Assembly: GCA_001941045.1 (NCBI GenBank)
Contig: MSHD01000024.1
Coordinates: forward strand, 124,973 to 188,972
Reading direction: 5' to 3'
Origin: Lachnospiraceae bacterium Zagget2
Lineage (GTDB): Bacteria > Bacillota > Clostridia > Lachnospirales > Lachnospiraceae
Length of the DNA: 64,000 nucleotides
Shown piece by piece: positions 8,943 through 16,129 of the stretch; position 1 is the stretch's first letter, and each line of letters opens with the position of its first letter. A program made the translations under genes and the position numbers. The notes below the pieces were generated by a model. That model saw only the letters and a program-made list of their open reading frames with translations. It was not told where the DNA came from and did no database searches.

Positions 8943-10049
8943 ATGAAGGACTATAAAGTATTTACGATAAACCCGGGTTCTACCTCGACGAAGGTGGCCT
9001 TATTTAAGGGGACAAAGTGCCTGTTCTCCCAGAATGTCTCTCACAGGGCGGAGGAGCTGGCGGCCTTTGCAAGCATGGCAGAGCAGTATCCCTACCGTGA
9101 GAAGACGATTCTGTCGCTTCTGGATGAGAATCAGATCGATATCAGCGATTGCGACGCCTTTGTCGGACGCGGCGGTGGCCTGCTCCCGATGGTGGGCGGC
9201 ACCTACGCGATCAATGAGATTCTGTTGGACCATGCTGCCAACAGCGCGAACGGCGTGATCCATCCGGCGCTGCTCGGACCGCTGCTGGCGGACAGCTTCG
9301 CGAAAAAAGCGGGGGCGAAGGCCTTTGTTGTGAATGCTCCCGATACGGATGAATTTCAGGATGTCGCCAGGATGACCGGCATCGAGGGCGTTTACCGGAA
9401 GAGCCATCTCCATGTGCTGAATCTGAAGGAGACCGCAATCCGGCACAGCAAGGAAAATGGGAAACGCTATGAGGACTGCAATTATGTCGTCTGTCATATA
9501 GGCGGCGGCGTCTCGGTTTCCGCGCATCGGAAGGGACGCATTATCGATGGCAACGATATTTCCGGCGGATCCGGGCCGATGGCGCCGACCCGCTGCGGTG
9601 ATGTATCTGTCGTCGGGTTGATTGAGTGTCTGAACGCAGGTGACAGCGTAAAGGAGATTCATCAGTATGCGCTGAAGACGGGCGGCTTTGTCTCCTGGCT
9701 CGGGACCTCCGACGCGCTGGAGGTATCGAAGCGGATCGAGGCCGGCGATAAAAAGGCGAAGATGGTCTGGGACACCTTTATTTATCAGATCGAGAAGTAT
9801 ATCGGCGCCATGGCCTGCGCTCTGGCGGGCAAGGTGGACGGAATTCTGCTCGGCGGTGGCATCGTGCACTCGAAGGAGCTGGTCGCGAGAATCACGGAGG
9901 ACTGCGGCTGGATCGCACCGGTCTATGCCTATCCGGGCGAATTTGAGATGGAGGCGATGGCTGCCGGCGCAATTCGTGTGCTCAGCGGCGAGGAGGAGTG
10001 TAAGGAGTATACCGGGAAGCCCTCCTGGGATGGCTTTGATTTTTCATAG
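8943..10049 (+). CDS. buk: Butyrate kinase family protein (copy 2)
   Basis: This 368-residue acyl-phosphate kinase is paralogous to the product at 5438-6523. It keeps the phosphate loop INPGSTSTKVALF, the VCHIGGGVSVSAH motif and the C-terminal ILLGGGIVHS. It begins 6 bases after the OFA carrier gene. Sequence divergence from copy 1 is clear (for example AGKVDGILLGGG against SGKVDAVLLTGG). This suggests the two kinases either serve different acyl phosphates (butyryl, acetyl, or a longer or aryl-alkyl acid) or came in with separate substrate blocks. Kinase family membership is firm; substrate is inferred. Confidence 0.9.
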   Translation: MKDYKVFTINPGSTSTKVALFKGTKCLFSQNVSHRAEELAAFASMAEQYPYREKTILSLLDENQIDISDCDAFVGRGGGLLPMVGGTYAINEILLDHAANSANGVIHPALLGPLLADSFAKKAGAKAFVVNAPDTDEFQDVARMTGIEGVYRKSHLHVLNLKETAIRHSKENGKRYEDCNYVVCHIGGGVSVSAHRKGRIIDGNDISGGSGPMAPTRCGDVSVVGLIECLNAGDSVKEIHQYALKTGGFVSWLGTSDALEVSKRIEAGDKKAKMVWDTFIYQIEKYIGAMACALAGKVDGILLGGGIVHSKELVARITEDCGWIAPVYAYPGEFEMEAMAAGAIRVLSGEEECKEYTGKPSWDGFDFS

Positions 10050-10058
10050 GAGACGAAG

Positions 10059-10862
10059 ATGTATCTGGAGAACCGGGAGGGGAAGCGCCTCTATTATAAA
10101 AAAGAAGGACAGGGAAAACCGCTGCTGCTGATCCACGGGGCGGCGGTGGACGCGGATTATTTCGAAGTGCTCTCGTCGTATCTGAGCCGGAAATACTGCG
10201 TGATGACCTATGACCGCAGGGGCGCCTCCCGCTCGGAGACGGCGGAGGACTATTCGTTGGAAGCGCAGACGAGGGACGCTGCGGACGTGCTGCGGGCGCT
10301 TGCTGACGCTCCGGCTCTTGTCGTCGGCTGCAGTCTGGGCGCGCTGATTGCCATGCGCCTGATGGCGACGGAGCCCGCGCTGGTGGAGCGGCTTTTCCTG
10401 CATGAGCTTCCTGCCATGTTTTTTCCCGAGATACAGGGGACGGAGGAGATGGCGGAGTGCCGGAAGATGTGCGAGCTGGTGGAGCAGGGGAAGGCCAGGC
10501 GAGCGCTGCTGCGTTTTCTTCTCCTGATGAACGGGGAGAGCGACGAGCGGGCCGTGCCGCACACGCCGGAAAAGATCGACCAGCAGATGAAGAATGGGAC
10601 GCTGTATATGCAGCATGAGTTTGCGGAGTTCTTCTTTGCGCCGGAGGAGGCATTTTCCCTTCCCGCACTTAATGGAAAGAAGATCTGCTGCCTGATCGGA
10701 GATTCAAAGAGGAACAGTCTGTTTGCCAGAAGCGCGGAGCTGCTGGCTGAGCGTCTGGACTGCCCGGTGCGTTATGTGCCGGGAGGTCATAACGCGCCCT
10801 ACGACCTGCCTCTGGAGTTCGCCTGTGTGCTGCTGGGATTGTTGGAGCTGGAGGGTGAGTGA
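10059..10862 (+). CDS. Alpha/beta hydrolase
   Basis: This 267-residue alpha/beta-hydrolase-fold protein has an oxyanion HGAAVD near residue 26, DRRGASRSE near 55, the nucleophile elbow GCSLGA near residue 90, and a late histidine in GGHNAPYDL near 245. It is cytoplasmic, with no signal peptide. It starts 9 bases after butyrate kinase 2 in the same operon. Such enzymes cleave esters, thioesters or C-C bonds of beta-diketone-like ring-fission products. The last option would fit this aromatic-degradation locus, but the sequence does not decide the substrate. Confidence 0.85.
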   Translation: MYLENREGKRLYYKKEGQGKPLLLIHGAAVDADYFEVLSSYLSRKYCVMTYDRRGASRSETAEDYSLEAQTRDAADVLRALADAPALVVGCSLGALIAMRLMATEPALVERLFLHELPAMFFPEIQGTEEMAECRKMCELVEQGKARRALLRFLLLMNGESDERAVPHTPEKIDQQMKNGTLYMQHEFAEFFFAPEEAFSLPALNGKKICCLIGDSKRNSLFARSAELLAERLDCPVRYVPGGHNAPYDLPLEFACVLLGLLELEGE

Positions 10863-10863
10863 G

Positions 10864-11076
10864 ATGGAGGAAGACGCGCTTACAAGCGTTATGACACAGC
10901 TTAGAGAAATGGAAAAAGCAAGCCGGATTATGCGTGATCACGGATATGATAATGTGGTGAAGGTGCTGGAAGACGCCGCTCATCTGATCCGCTATCAGGC
11001 GGCGATCATAGCGGCAGACAGGTGTCTGATAAACTCGCAGAGCCTTCAAGCGACACCGGGTAAAAGCGTGGAGTAA
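10864..11076 (+). CDS. Small helical protein of unknown function
   Basis: This 70-residue open frame begins 1 base after the alpha/beta hydrolase stop and continues the operon. It is mostly charged and predicted helical (MRDHGYDNVVKVLEDAAHLI) with no recognisable domain. Its 3' end overlaps the convergent phosphopantetheinyl transferase gene by 71 bases, so either its tail or the other gene's tail may be non-native. Position and frame support it; function is unknown. Confidence 0.45.
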   Translation: MEEDALTSVMTQLREMEKASRIMRDHGYDNVVKVLEDAAHLIRYQAAIIAADRCLINSQSLQATPGKSVE

Positions 11077-11671
11077 TATTTTTACTTCCATAGCATACGC
11101 AGGAATAGCCATCCAGCGGGAAGTCATAAAAACAGGCGTCATTCTGCGGGTTGAGCGTGGATAATTCCCTCAAATCCTGCAGTCCGTCCCGCTTGATCAT
11201 GCATTCCTTGCGACACCAGATGTCAGAGAAGCAGGCGACCTGGTTGTCGGAAGCGGATAGAATCTTCTGCTCCTCCGGCGTGAAGAAATGTCCAGCGATC
11301 GGTATGGACTCCAGCCGATGGATTTCAACGTCGACGCCGATGGGGGAGGAGGAAATACCGGCCATCGCGTAGCACCCGGAATGGGAGAGGGACAGATACG
11401 CGGGGACATCAGCAAGTACAGGCCGTCCATCCGCGGAAAAGCACAGATGTTCCGAAGAAATGTCAGTGCGCTTCAGGAGCCAGTGGCAAAGTAGCCCCGC
11501 GCCAAGGCTGAGACAGCGCTCTTCCTCACTTCGGCAGGCTGCAATCTTGTTCCTGCGCGTCTCGTCAACGATGGGGAGAGCCGCGTAAAAAAAAGTCGGG
11601 TCGCGCAGTGGGGAGCAGTTCAGCAGCATAACCTCTGTGAAGTTGTTTTTCATGGAGGGATTCGTTTTCAT
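11006..11671 (-). CDS. 4'-phosphopantetheinyl transferase, Sfp type
   Basis: The 221-residue product transfers the phosphopantetheine arm of CoA to the serine of a carrier protein. All Sfp-type motifs are visible: GRPVL near 82, SLSHS at 94-98, the Mg-binding IGVDVEIH at 111-118 (D114, E116), and WCRKECMIK at 152-160 (W152, K155, E156, K160), equivalent to WxxKEAxxK. The start is uncertain (ATG 11671 or 11653; neither has a clear ribosome site). The open frame extends far upstream, but that part is the shadow of the next gene. It lies 55 bases from, and divergent to, the PhlG-like gene and close to a protein with a fused carrier domain (13994-14764), its likely client. Confidence 0.85.
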   Translation of the reverse strand: MKTNPSMKNNFTEVMLLNCSPLRDPTFFYAALPIVDETRRNKIAACRSEEERCLSLGAGLLCHWLLKRTDISSEHLCFSADGRPVLADVPAYLSLSHSGCYAMAGISSSPIGVDVEIHRLESIPIAGHFFTPEEQKILSASDNQVACFSDIWCRKECMIKRDGLQDLRELSTLNPQNDACFYDFPLDGYSCVCYGSKNITPRFYPVSLEGSASLSDTCLPL

Positions 11672-11725
11672 AAGAGCAGTATAGCAAAAAGTAAAAATAA
11701 AATCTACTACGGAGGTACAGGGAGT

Positions 11726-12568
11726 ATGGAACATGTTGGCTTTACGCCGAAAAATTGTGGAAGACTGTTCGCGCAGGAAGAAGATAAGTCCGTAATTCTT
11801 CGCCTGACGACAGAACTCCTCCCGGAGGAAGAAGCATCCGAATTCGCGAAGTACTATCATCTTGGCGCCTGCGAAGCGAGTGAGGAAGCACAGAGAATGC
11901 TGAAACCGGGCATGGAGCTCGAAAGCAAAAATGCCTTTCTGCCGAATGAAGTCAAAGAGAGGATGATGCATCCGGGTTATGATAAGAATGAGAACGGTTT
12001 CTGCGTCATGGAAAATGGAGTAGTCTACGCGGCGCTCCTGACAGAGCAGCCGGGGGTGAACGATGAGACAATGGGTTATTTCATGAAAAATTTCACTACA
12101 GAGCCGGGCGATCTGTTTTACAAGATCTGGTGTCCGGGAACGCATTACCGGCTTTATCCGGATCTTTCCCTGGAGGATATGGGCTGGGGTCCTCTGGAGG
12201 TTCGCACTACGGGATTTTTTCCACAGCAGGCGCTTGGAATTTTTGATGATCCGGCGGGAAGCGATCCTGATTGCATTGCTGTCATGGGGATCAATATGGA
12301 GGTTGTGCCGCTCGGCGCCCCGGAAGGGACGGAGCCGCTGCGCATTATGGAGGTCAACTATGAGCGCCAGACCGGGGAAGGGAGAGAAATTCGACATCGG
12401 TTCTGGATCGGTATGCACCTTGTTGACGGAAAAGCGTTTTGCTTTCCGCTTGCTGACAGGGAGAAGGCTGTGGACTATGCTCTGAAAACGGCGCTTCATG
12501 CAGGGGCTGAATTTGCTACGCTGGGCAGAAATATTGTCCGCTTTTACCATGACAGGCATTCCCGCTGA
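11726..12568 (+). CDS. PhlG/phloretin hydrolase family C-C hydrolase
   Basis: I assign this 280-residue protein to the family of 2,4-diacetylphloroglucinol hydrolase (PhlG) and phloretin hydrolase, zinc enzymes that split the bond between a phloroglucinol ring and an acyl group. Visible support: the FYKIWCPGTHYRLYP segment with H140, acidic E150/E158 after it, the RHRFWIGMHL strand, and a C-terminal H258-A-G-A-E262 pair, matching the HxxxE zinc pair of PhlG. Length is close to known phloretin hydrolases. GGAGG precedes the ATG at 11726. Phloretin would give phloroglucinol and 3-(4-hydroxyphenyl)propionate, and phloroglucinol-type catabolic genes lie 23 kb downstream. Exact substrate is inferred. 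Confidence 0.75.
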   Translation: MEHVGFTPKNCGRLFAQEEDKSVILRLTTELLPEEEASEFAKYYHLGACEASEEAQRMLKPGMELESKNAFLPNEVKERMMHPGYDKNENGFCVMENGVVYAALLTEQPGVNDETMGYFMKNFTTEPGDLFYKIWCPGTHYRLYPDLSLEDMGWGPLEVRTTGFFPQQALGIFDDPAGSDPDCIAVMGINMEVVPLGAPEGTEPLRIMEVNYERQTGEGREIRHRFWIGMHLVDGKAFCFPLADREKAVDYALKTALHAGAEFATLGRNIVRFYHDRHSR

Positions 12569-12624
12569 GCAGAATCGAACGGTGTATTATGACAGAAAAT
12601 TGAACAAATATGCACAAAGTGTGC

Positions 12625-12653
12625 TGTCCATTTTGAGGTTAGTTCGTTAAAAT
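12625..12653 (+). promoter_or_regulatory. Putative promoter of the thiolase/OB-ACP operon
   Basis: A -10-like TAAAAT at 12648-12653 lies 30 bases before the thiolase start. Upstream, TGTCCATTTTGA at 12625-12636 covers the expected -35 position; related strings occur at 6595 (TGTCCAAAATGA) and 24453 (TGTACATTTTGA) in the promoter regions of pta and of tetR/MBL, so they may be a shared regulator site. Confidence 0.4.
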
Positions 12654-12683
12654 GACAACAGAAAAGAAAGAGGAGGTTATTTC

Positions 12684-13976
12684 ATGAATCCATTTAATCA
12701 GACAAATCCGCATAAGATTTCGCGGTCTGTCTCCATCATCGGCGTTGGCTGTACGCCCTTTATGGAGACTTTGAAAAATCCTGAGACGGAAGGGCTCACG
12801 GAAGGCGAGCTCTTCGGCTACGCGGCGCTGAAAGCCATGGAGGATGCGGGCGTATCTCCCAAGGATGTTGATTTCTATTTCCACGGCTGCGCGAGCCCGA
12901 TGGGAAGCTCCAATTATATGACTCCCAATATGCAGGTGGCGGAGTGGTTCGGCATGCGCGGCAAGGCCTCGGCGCACCATTCGGAAGCCTGCTGTACCGG
13001 TTATCTGGCGCTGGATCTCGCGATGCAGTCGGTCGCGTCCGGGAAGTATGATATCGTGCTGACCGGCGGTATTGACTTCGGCGATGCGCTTGCAAAGCAG
13101 GGAATCCAGTCCTGTTTTCGTCATTCTTTCAGCTTTGAGGAATTTCAGAGATCGACAGAATGGCTGATCGACAACGCCTACACCCGTCATCTGATGGGGA
13201 ATTCCGGCTTTGACAATACGGGCAGATGGTATCAGAACTACGCCGGCCTTACTGCGGACGAGCTCGACAAGGCGCTCTGCATGTGCGCGATCGTGAACCG
13301 CGAGAACGCGGCGCTTAATCCGCTGGCGATTGATCGCGTGACTTACCAGGAGGAGGCAAAGGCCGCGGGTTACGACGACGTCATGGAATATATGCAGTCT
13401 GACAACAATCCGAAGCTCAGCGAGACACAGAGAATTTCCGGCCTGGAGCACAAGTGCGACGGCGCCGCGGCGCTGATCCTCTGCGCGACGGATCTGGAGG
13501 AGAAATTCACGAAGAATAAGCCGATCGAGATTCTCGGCGTCGGCAATTCCGCCCTTGAACTGAGCAATCCGGTCCTGGAAGTACAGGCGACACAGGAAGC
13601 TTCGCGGCAGGTTTTCAATGTCACGGGCGTAAAGCCGGAGGAGATCGACCTTCTTTATGTCAACGACTTTGTCATCAACTCGCAGCTTATCAGCGCGGAG
13701 ATGTCCGGCTATATTCCGGACAAACAGGCGTGGAAATATATTATGGACGGGCGCACGCGCTACAACGGGGACAAGCCGATCAACCCGAACGGCGGCCGCA
13801 CGGCTTTCGGACACGCGCATGCGGCCTCCGGCCTGGCGGATTTCTACGACGCGGCGCTGCAGATGCGCGGGAAAGCAGGCGCGCACCAGATCAATAAGAT
13901 TCCGAAGACGGTATTTCTGCGCGGCTACGGCGGCGGACAGAATATTTGTAACGTGATTATCCGCACGAAAGACTGA
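12684..13976 (+). CDS. Thiolase-fold enzyme (PhlC / SCP2-thiolase-like)
   Basis: This 430-residue thiolase-superfamily protein has a nucleophile region HHSEACCTGY with Cys103/Cys104 and a GHAHAASG histidine motif at 376-383. The C-terminal CxG motif of degradative thiolases is replaced by GYGGGQN, as in SCP2-type and PhlC-type proteins that work with a DUF35 partner. That partner follows 17 bases downstream. In PhlACB such a pair performs reversible C-acylation of phloroglucinol; in steroid degradation a similar pair acts as a retro-aldolase. AGAGGAGG precedes the ATG. Here it may transfer or remove an acyl group on a phloroglucinol-type ring; reaction and direction are inferred. Confidence 0.75.
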   Translation: MNPFNQTNPHKISRSVSIIGVGCTPFMETLKNPETEGLTEGELFGYAALKAMEDAGVSPKDVDFYFHGCASPMGSSNYMTPNMQVAEWFGMRGKASAHHSEACCTGYLALDLAMQSVASGKYDIVLTGGIDFGDALAKQGIQSCFRHSFSFEEFQRSTEWLIDNAYTRHLMGNSGFDNTGRWYQNYAGLTADELDKALCMCAIVNRENAALNPLAIDRVTYQEEAKAAGYDDVMEYMQSDNNPKLSETQRISGLEHKCDGAAALILCATDLEEKFTKNKPIEILGVGNSALELSNPVLEVQATQEASRQVFNVTGVKPEEIDLLYVNDFVINSQLISAEMSGYIPDKQAWKYIMDGRTRYNGDKPINPNGGRTAFGHAHAASGLADFYDAALQMRGKAGAHQINKIPKTVFLRGYGGGQNICNVIIRTKD

Positions 13977-13993
13977 GAAAGGAAGTGTGACTG

Positions 13994-14764
13994 ATGGCGA
14001 TTAAACTGGAAAAGCTGGTAAAAACCTATTATGATAAGCTGGAGGACGGCAAGGTCATGGGCCGCAAATGCCCGGTCTGCGGCAACGTGGAATGGCCGCC
14101 TGTATACGCCTGCAACGCCTGCGGCAGCTACGAGACAGAATGGTATGAGATGAGCGGAAAGGCCAGTCTGGTTGAACTCTATATGACGACGACCATGAGC
14201 GCGAAACCGGCATATAAGCCTTTTGAACCCTATGCCTACGGCTGGGTGAAAGCAGAGGAAGGACCGGAGCGCAATGTGATGATCCGCAATGTGACGAAAC
14301 AGAATGAGGCCTATGTCCGCGCACATCTGCCCTATCCTTGCCACATGGAGATCGTACAGTGCGATGGTTATAAGAGCTGCGTGTTTGCAATCGATCCGAT
14401 CGATGGAGAAGGAAATCCGATCACAATCGAGAAGAAGGCGGCTCCTGTCAAGAAGGAGGAAGAGACTCCCGCGGCTGAGGCTGAGGCGGCGGCTCCCGCA
14501 GCGCCCGGCGCTTGCAAGGCGAAGCCGGAGACGGTCGCGGCCCTGATCAAACTCGCGGCGGAGTCCTATAAGGTGGATCCGGCAACGCTCAGCGCCGCTA
14601 CGGTGTTTGAGACAGAGTTGAAGGCTCCCTCGGTAATCTTCGTCGGCTTCTGCGCGAAAATTGAGGACGAATTCGACGTGATGGTGACGATCACGGACGC
14701 CTCCGCGGCGAAGACGATCGGCGGCGTCGCGGAGCTGGTTGACAAGCTTGTGGAGGAAGGCTGA
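13994..14764 (+). CDS. Zinc-ribbon/OB-fold (DUF35, PhlB-like) protein fused to an acyl carrier protein domain
   Basis: This 256-residue protein has three parts. Residues 1-145 are a DUF35-type module: a zinc ribbon with C26/C29 and C40/C43 followed by an OB fold. Residues 146-176 are an Ala/Glu/Pro/Lys-rich linker. Residues 177-256 align with acyl carrier proteins: ELKAPSVIFVGFCAKIEDEF corresponds to the helix-2 region around the DSL serine, so Ser213 is the expected phosphopantetheine site, although Asp-Ser-Leu has become Pro-Ser-Val. The usual DUF35 partner of a thiolase lacks such a domain. The gene is 17 bases behind the thiolase, and a Sfp-type transferase lies 2.3 kb upstream. A tethered carrier that hands acyl groups to the thiolase is the natural reading, though unproven. 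Confidence 0.8.
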   Translation: MAIKLEKLVKTYYDKLEDGKVMGRKCPVCGNVEWPPVYACNACGSYETEWYEMSGKASLVELYMTTTMSAKPAYKPFEPYAYGWVKAEEGPERNVMIRNVTKQNEAYVRAHLPYPCHMEIVQCDGYKSCVFAIDPIDGEGNPITIEKKAAPVKKEEETPAAEAEAAAPAAPGACKAKPETVAALIKLAAESYKVDPATLSAATVFETELKAPSVIFVGFCAKIEDEFDVMVTITDASAAKTIGGVAELVDKLVEEG

Positions 14765-14871
14765 CTTCCCGAAGGATGAGGCATAACCGAGTGGTTATTG
14801 ACAATGAAATGATAAGCAATTGTATTTCCGCAGCAAGGCTTTTATAATAGATCTAAGGCCTGCGGCAATGT

Positions 14872-14910
14872 AGGGGACGTCGCGAAAATGTCGGCGTCCC
14901 CTCTTTTTTT
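14872..14910 (+). terminator. Strong rho-independent terminator
   Basis: AGGGGACG (14872-14879) pairs with CGTCCCCT (14895-14902), followed by CTTTTTTT. It closes the thiolase/OB-ACP operon. Because a TTGTAT-N17-TATAAT promoter-like pair (14820-14848) lies just before it, a short RNA of about 55 bases ending here is possible but unsupported otherwise. Confidence 0.85.
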
Positions 14911-14974
14911 CGAAATCCATACGCACGCCTGTTTCTTGTGGAAAAATTCAAAATTCAAATTGAACAAAGCCGAG

Positions 14975-14999
14975 AAATATGTTTAATTTAAACATATTT
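14975..14999. promoter_or_regulatory. Perfect 25-base palindromic operator candidate
   Basis: AAATATGTTTAA (14975-14986) and TTAAACATATTT (14988-14999) are exact inverted copies around a single T. The site lies just upstream of the promoter-like element of the flavodoxin/GPH operon, where a dimeric activator or repressor would bind. No regulator gene is adjacent, so the ligand-binding protein is unknown. Confidence 0.6.
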
Positions 15000-15007
15000 T
15001 TGAAAAG

Positions 15008-15039
15008 TGTCATGGATTAAAGAGGTAATAATATATAGA
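15008..15039 (+). promoter_or_regulatory. Putative promoter of the flavodoxin-fold reductase / GPH carrier operon
   Basis: TGTCATGGATTA at 15008-15019 matches the TGTCATGTATTC element at 6622 and 24506 in 10 of 12 positions. TATAGA at 15034-15039 is the likely -10, 26 bases from the element start (28 in the other two). It lies 78 bases before the gene at 15117. Confidence 0.4.
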
Positions 15040-15116
15040 ATCTAAGGGAAGAAAGCGGAATTTTATTATCATTTTTTACAAGTTCCGCACTGCATTGCAG
15101 AAAAAGGAGGCAAAGG

Positions 15117-16115
15117 ATGAAGAAAAAGGTGTTAGGGGTTTCCTTCGGCAAAAAGAACAGCAACTGTGACGTCATGGTGAAACATGCGCTCATGAAGTGC
15201 GAGGCGGAGGGCTGCGAGGTCGCTTTTATCCGGGCGGACGACCTGGATGTAAAGAACTGCACCGGCTGCATCGCATGTACGATCGGGATCATGGCAGGCT
15301 TTGGGAGAGGCTATTGCACGATGCATGATGATTTTGACATTCTGGATGAGTGTATCATGCAGTCGGACGCGCTGGTGATCGCCTGTCCCGCGTACGAGAC
15401 AAACGTCACCGGCCGCTACAAGACGATCTGCGACCGCATCGGCCCGAGTCATGACATATCCTTCCGCAAGGTCGCCTATGAAGAGAGGAAAGCGGCAGGA
15501 AAACCGAAGGAGGAGCTTCCGGATGAGCGTGCTTTCAAAAAGCGCAGCGCGGCTCTCATTGCGATCGGCGGCGCGATGACGGAGAACTGGATTGCGATGA
15601 CCCTGCCGTCCATGTTCGAGTTTACCTTCTCATTGGGCATTGACGTGGTCGACACCGTCGAGTATTACGGTGCGATGGCCTATGAGAATGTGGTTGGGAA
15701 TCAGAAGATGATGGATCGTATGACGAAGGTGGGCGAGCACATCTTGGAGTCGCTGAACGCCGAGACCGAGGAGGAGCGCATCAGATGGCGTGGGGATGAG
15801 GAGGGCATGTGCCCGGTCTGCCATACCAGACTGCTGCAGGTATCACACGACGCAAAGTCGGTTGACTGTGTTGTCTGCGGGAGCCACGGGACCTTCTCTA
15901 TCGAGGACGGAAAGCTCTGCGTCCACTATACGCAGGAGGAGATGGATCGTTCCCGTCTGCGCTGGGGCGGAAAGCTCGAGCACTCTACGGAGATCAAGAC
16001 GAAGGCCGCGCCGAGGGGCACGATCAAAAATCTGAAAGAACTGAAGCAGCCGTACATCGATTTCGTGCGTCCGCCCTTTGAGCCGGATCCGAACGCGAAC
16101 GGAAATATCAAATGA
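15117..16115 (+). CDS. NAD(P)H-dependent flavodoxin-fold reductase with C-terminal zinc ribbon
   Basis: This 332-residue protein has an N-terminal FMN-binding flavodoxin-like domain of the NADPH:FMN reductase family: a phosphate-loop-like GVSFGKKNSNCDVM at residues 7-20, a CTGCIACT cysteine motif near 45, and VIACPAYETNVTGRYK near 85. Behind it, residues 225-265 contain CPVC and CVVC about 24 residues apart, a zinc-ribbon-like addition not found in simple FMN reductases. AAAGGAGGCAAAGG precedes the ATG. Its place ahead of two carriers and a flavin/ferredoxin relay suggests it supplies or uses electrons in substrate reduction. The substrate is not known. Confidence 0.75.
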   Translation: MKKKVLGVSFGKKNSNCDVMVKHALMKCEAEGCEVAFIRADDLDVKNCTGCIACTIGIMAGFGRGYCTMHDDFDILDECIMQSDALVIACPAYETNVTGRYKTICDRIGPSHDISFRKVAYEERKAAGKPKEELPDERAFKKRSAALIAIGGAMTENWIAMTLPSMFEFTFSLGIDVVDTVEYYGAMAYENVVGNQKMMDRMTKVGEHILESLNAETEEERIRWRGDEEGMCPVCHTRLLQVSHDAKSVDCVVCGSHGTFSIEDGKLCVHYTQEEMDRSRLRWGGKLEHSTEIKTKAAPRGTIKNLKELKQPYIDFVRPPFEPDPNANGNIK

Positions 16116-16129
16116 GAAGGGGAAAAATC

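Larger units (their letters stand above)
14765..15116. other. 352-base intergenic region with terminator, palindrome and promoter
   Basis: This non-coding stretch separates the thiolase/OB-ACP operon from the flavodoxin/GPH operon. It holds a possible short transcript start (TTGTAT at 14820, 17-base spacer, TATAAT at 14843), a strong terminator (14872-14910), an AT-rich part with a perfect palindrome (14975-14999), and a promoter-like element (15008-15039). I see no coding potential in it. Confidence 0.6.

Noticed and set aside
11672..12559. Minus-strand open frame extending the phosphopantetheinyl transferase to 517 residues
   Set aside because: The extension is antisense to the PhlG-family gene, is low-complexity in character and has no similarity to the transferase family, which starts near 11671.
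14843..14910. A possible small RNA between a TATAAT box and the terminator
   Set aside because: Only a promoter-like match plus the operon terminator support it; the hairpin is fully explained as the end of the thiolase/OB-ACP operon.
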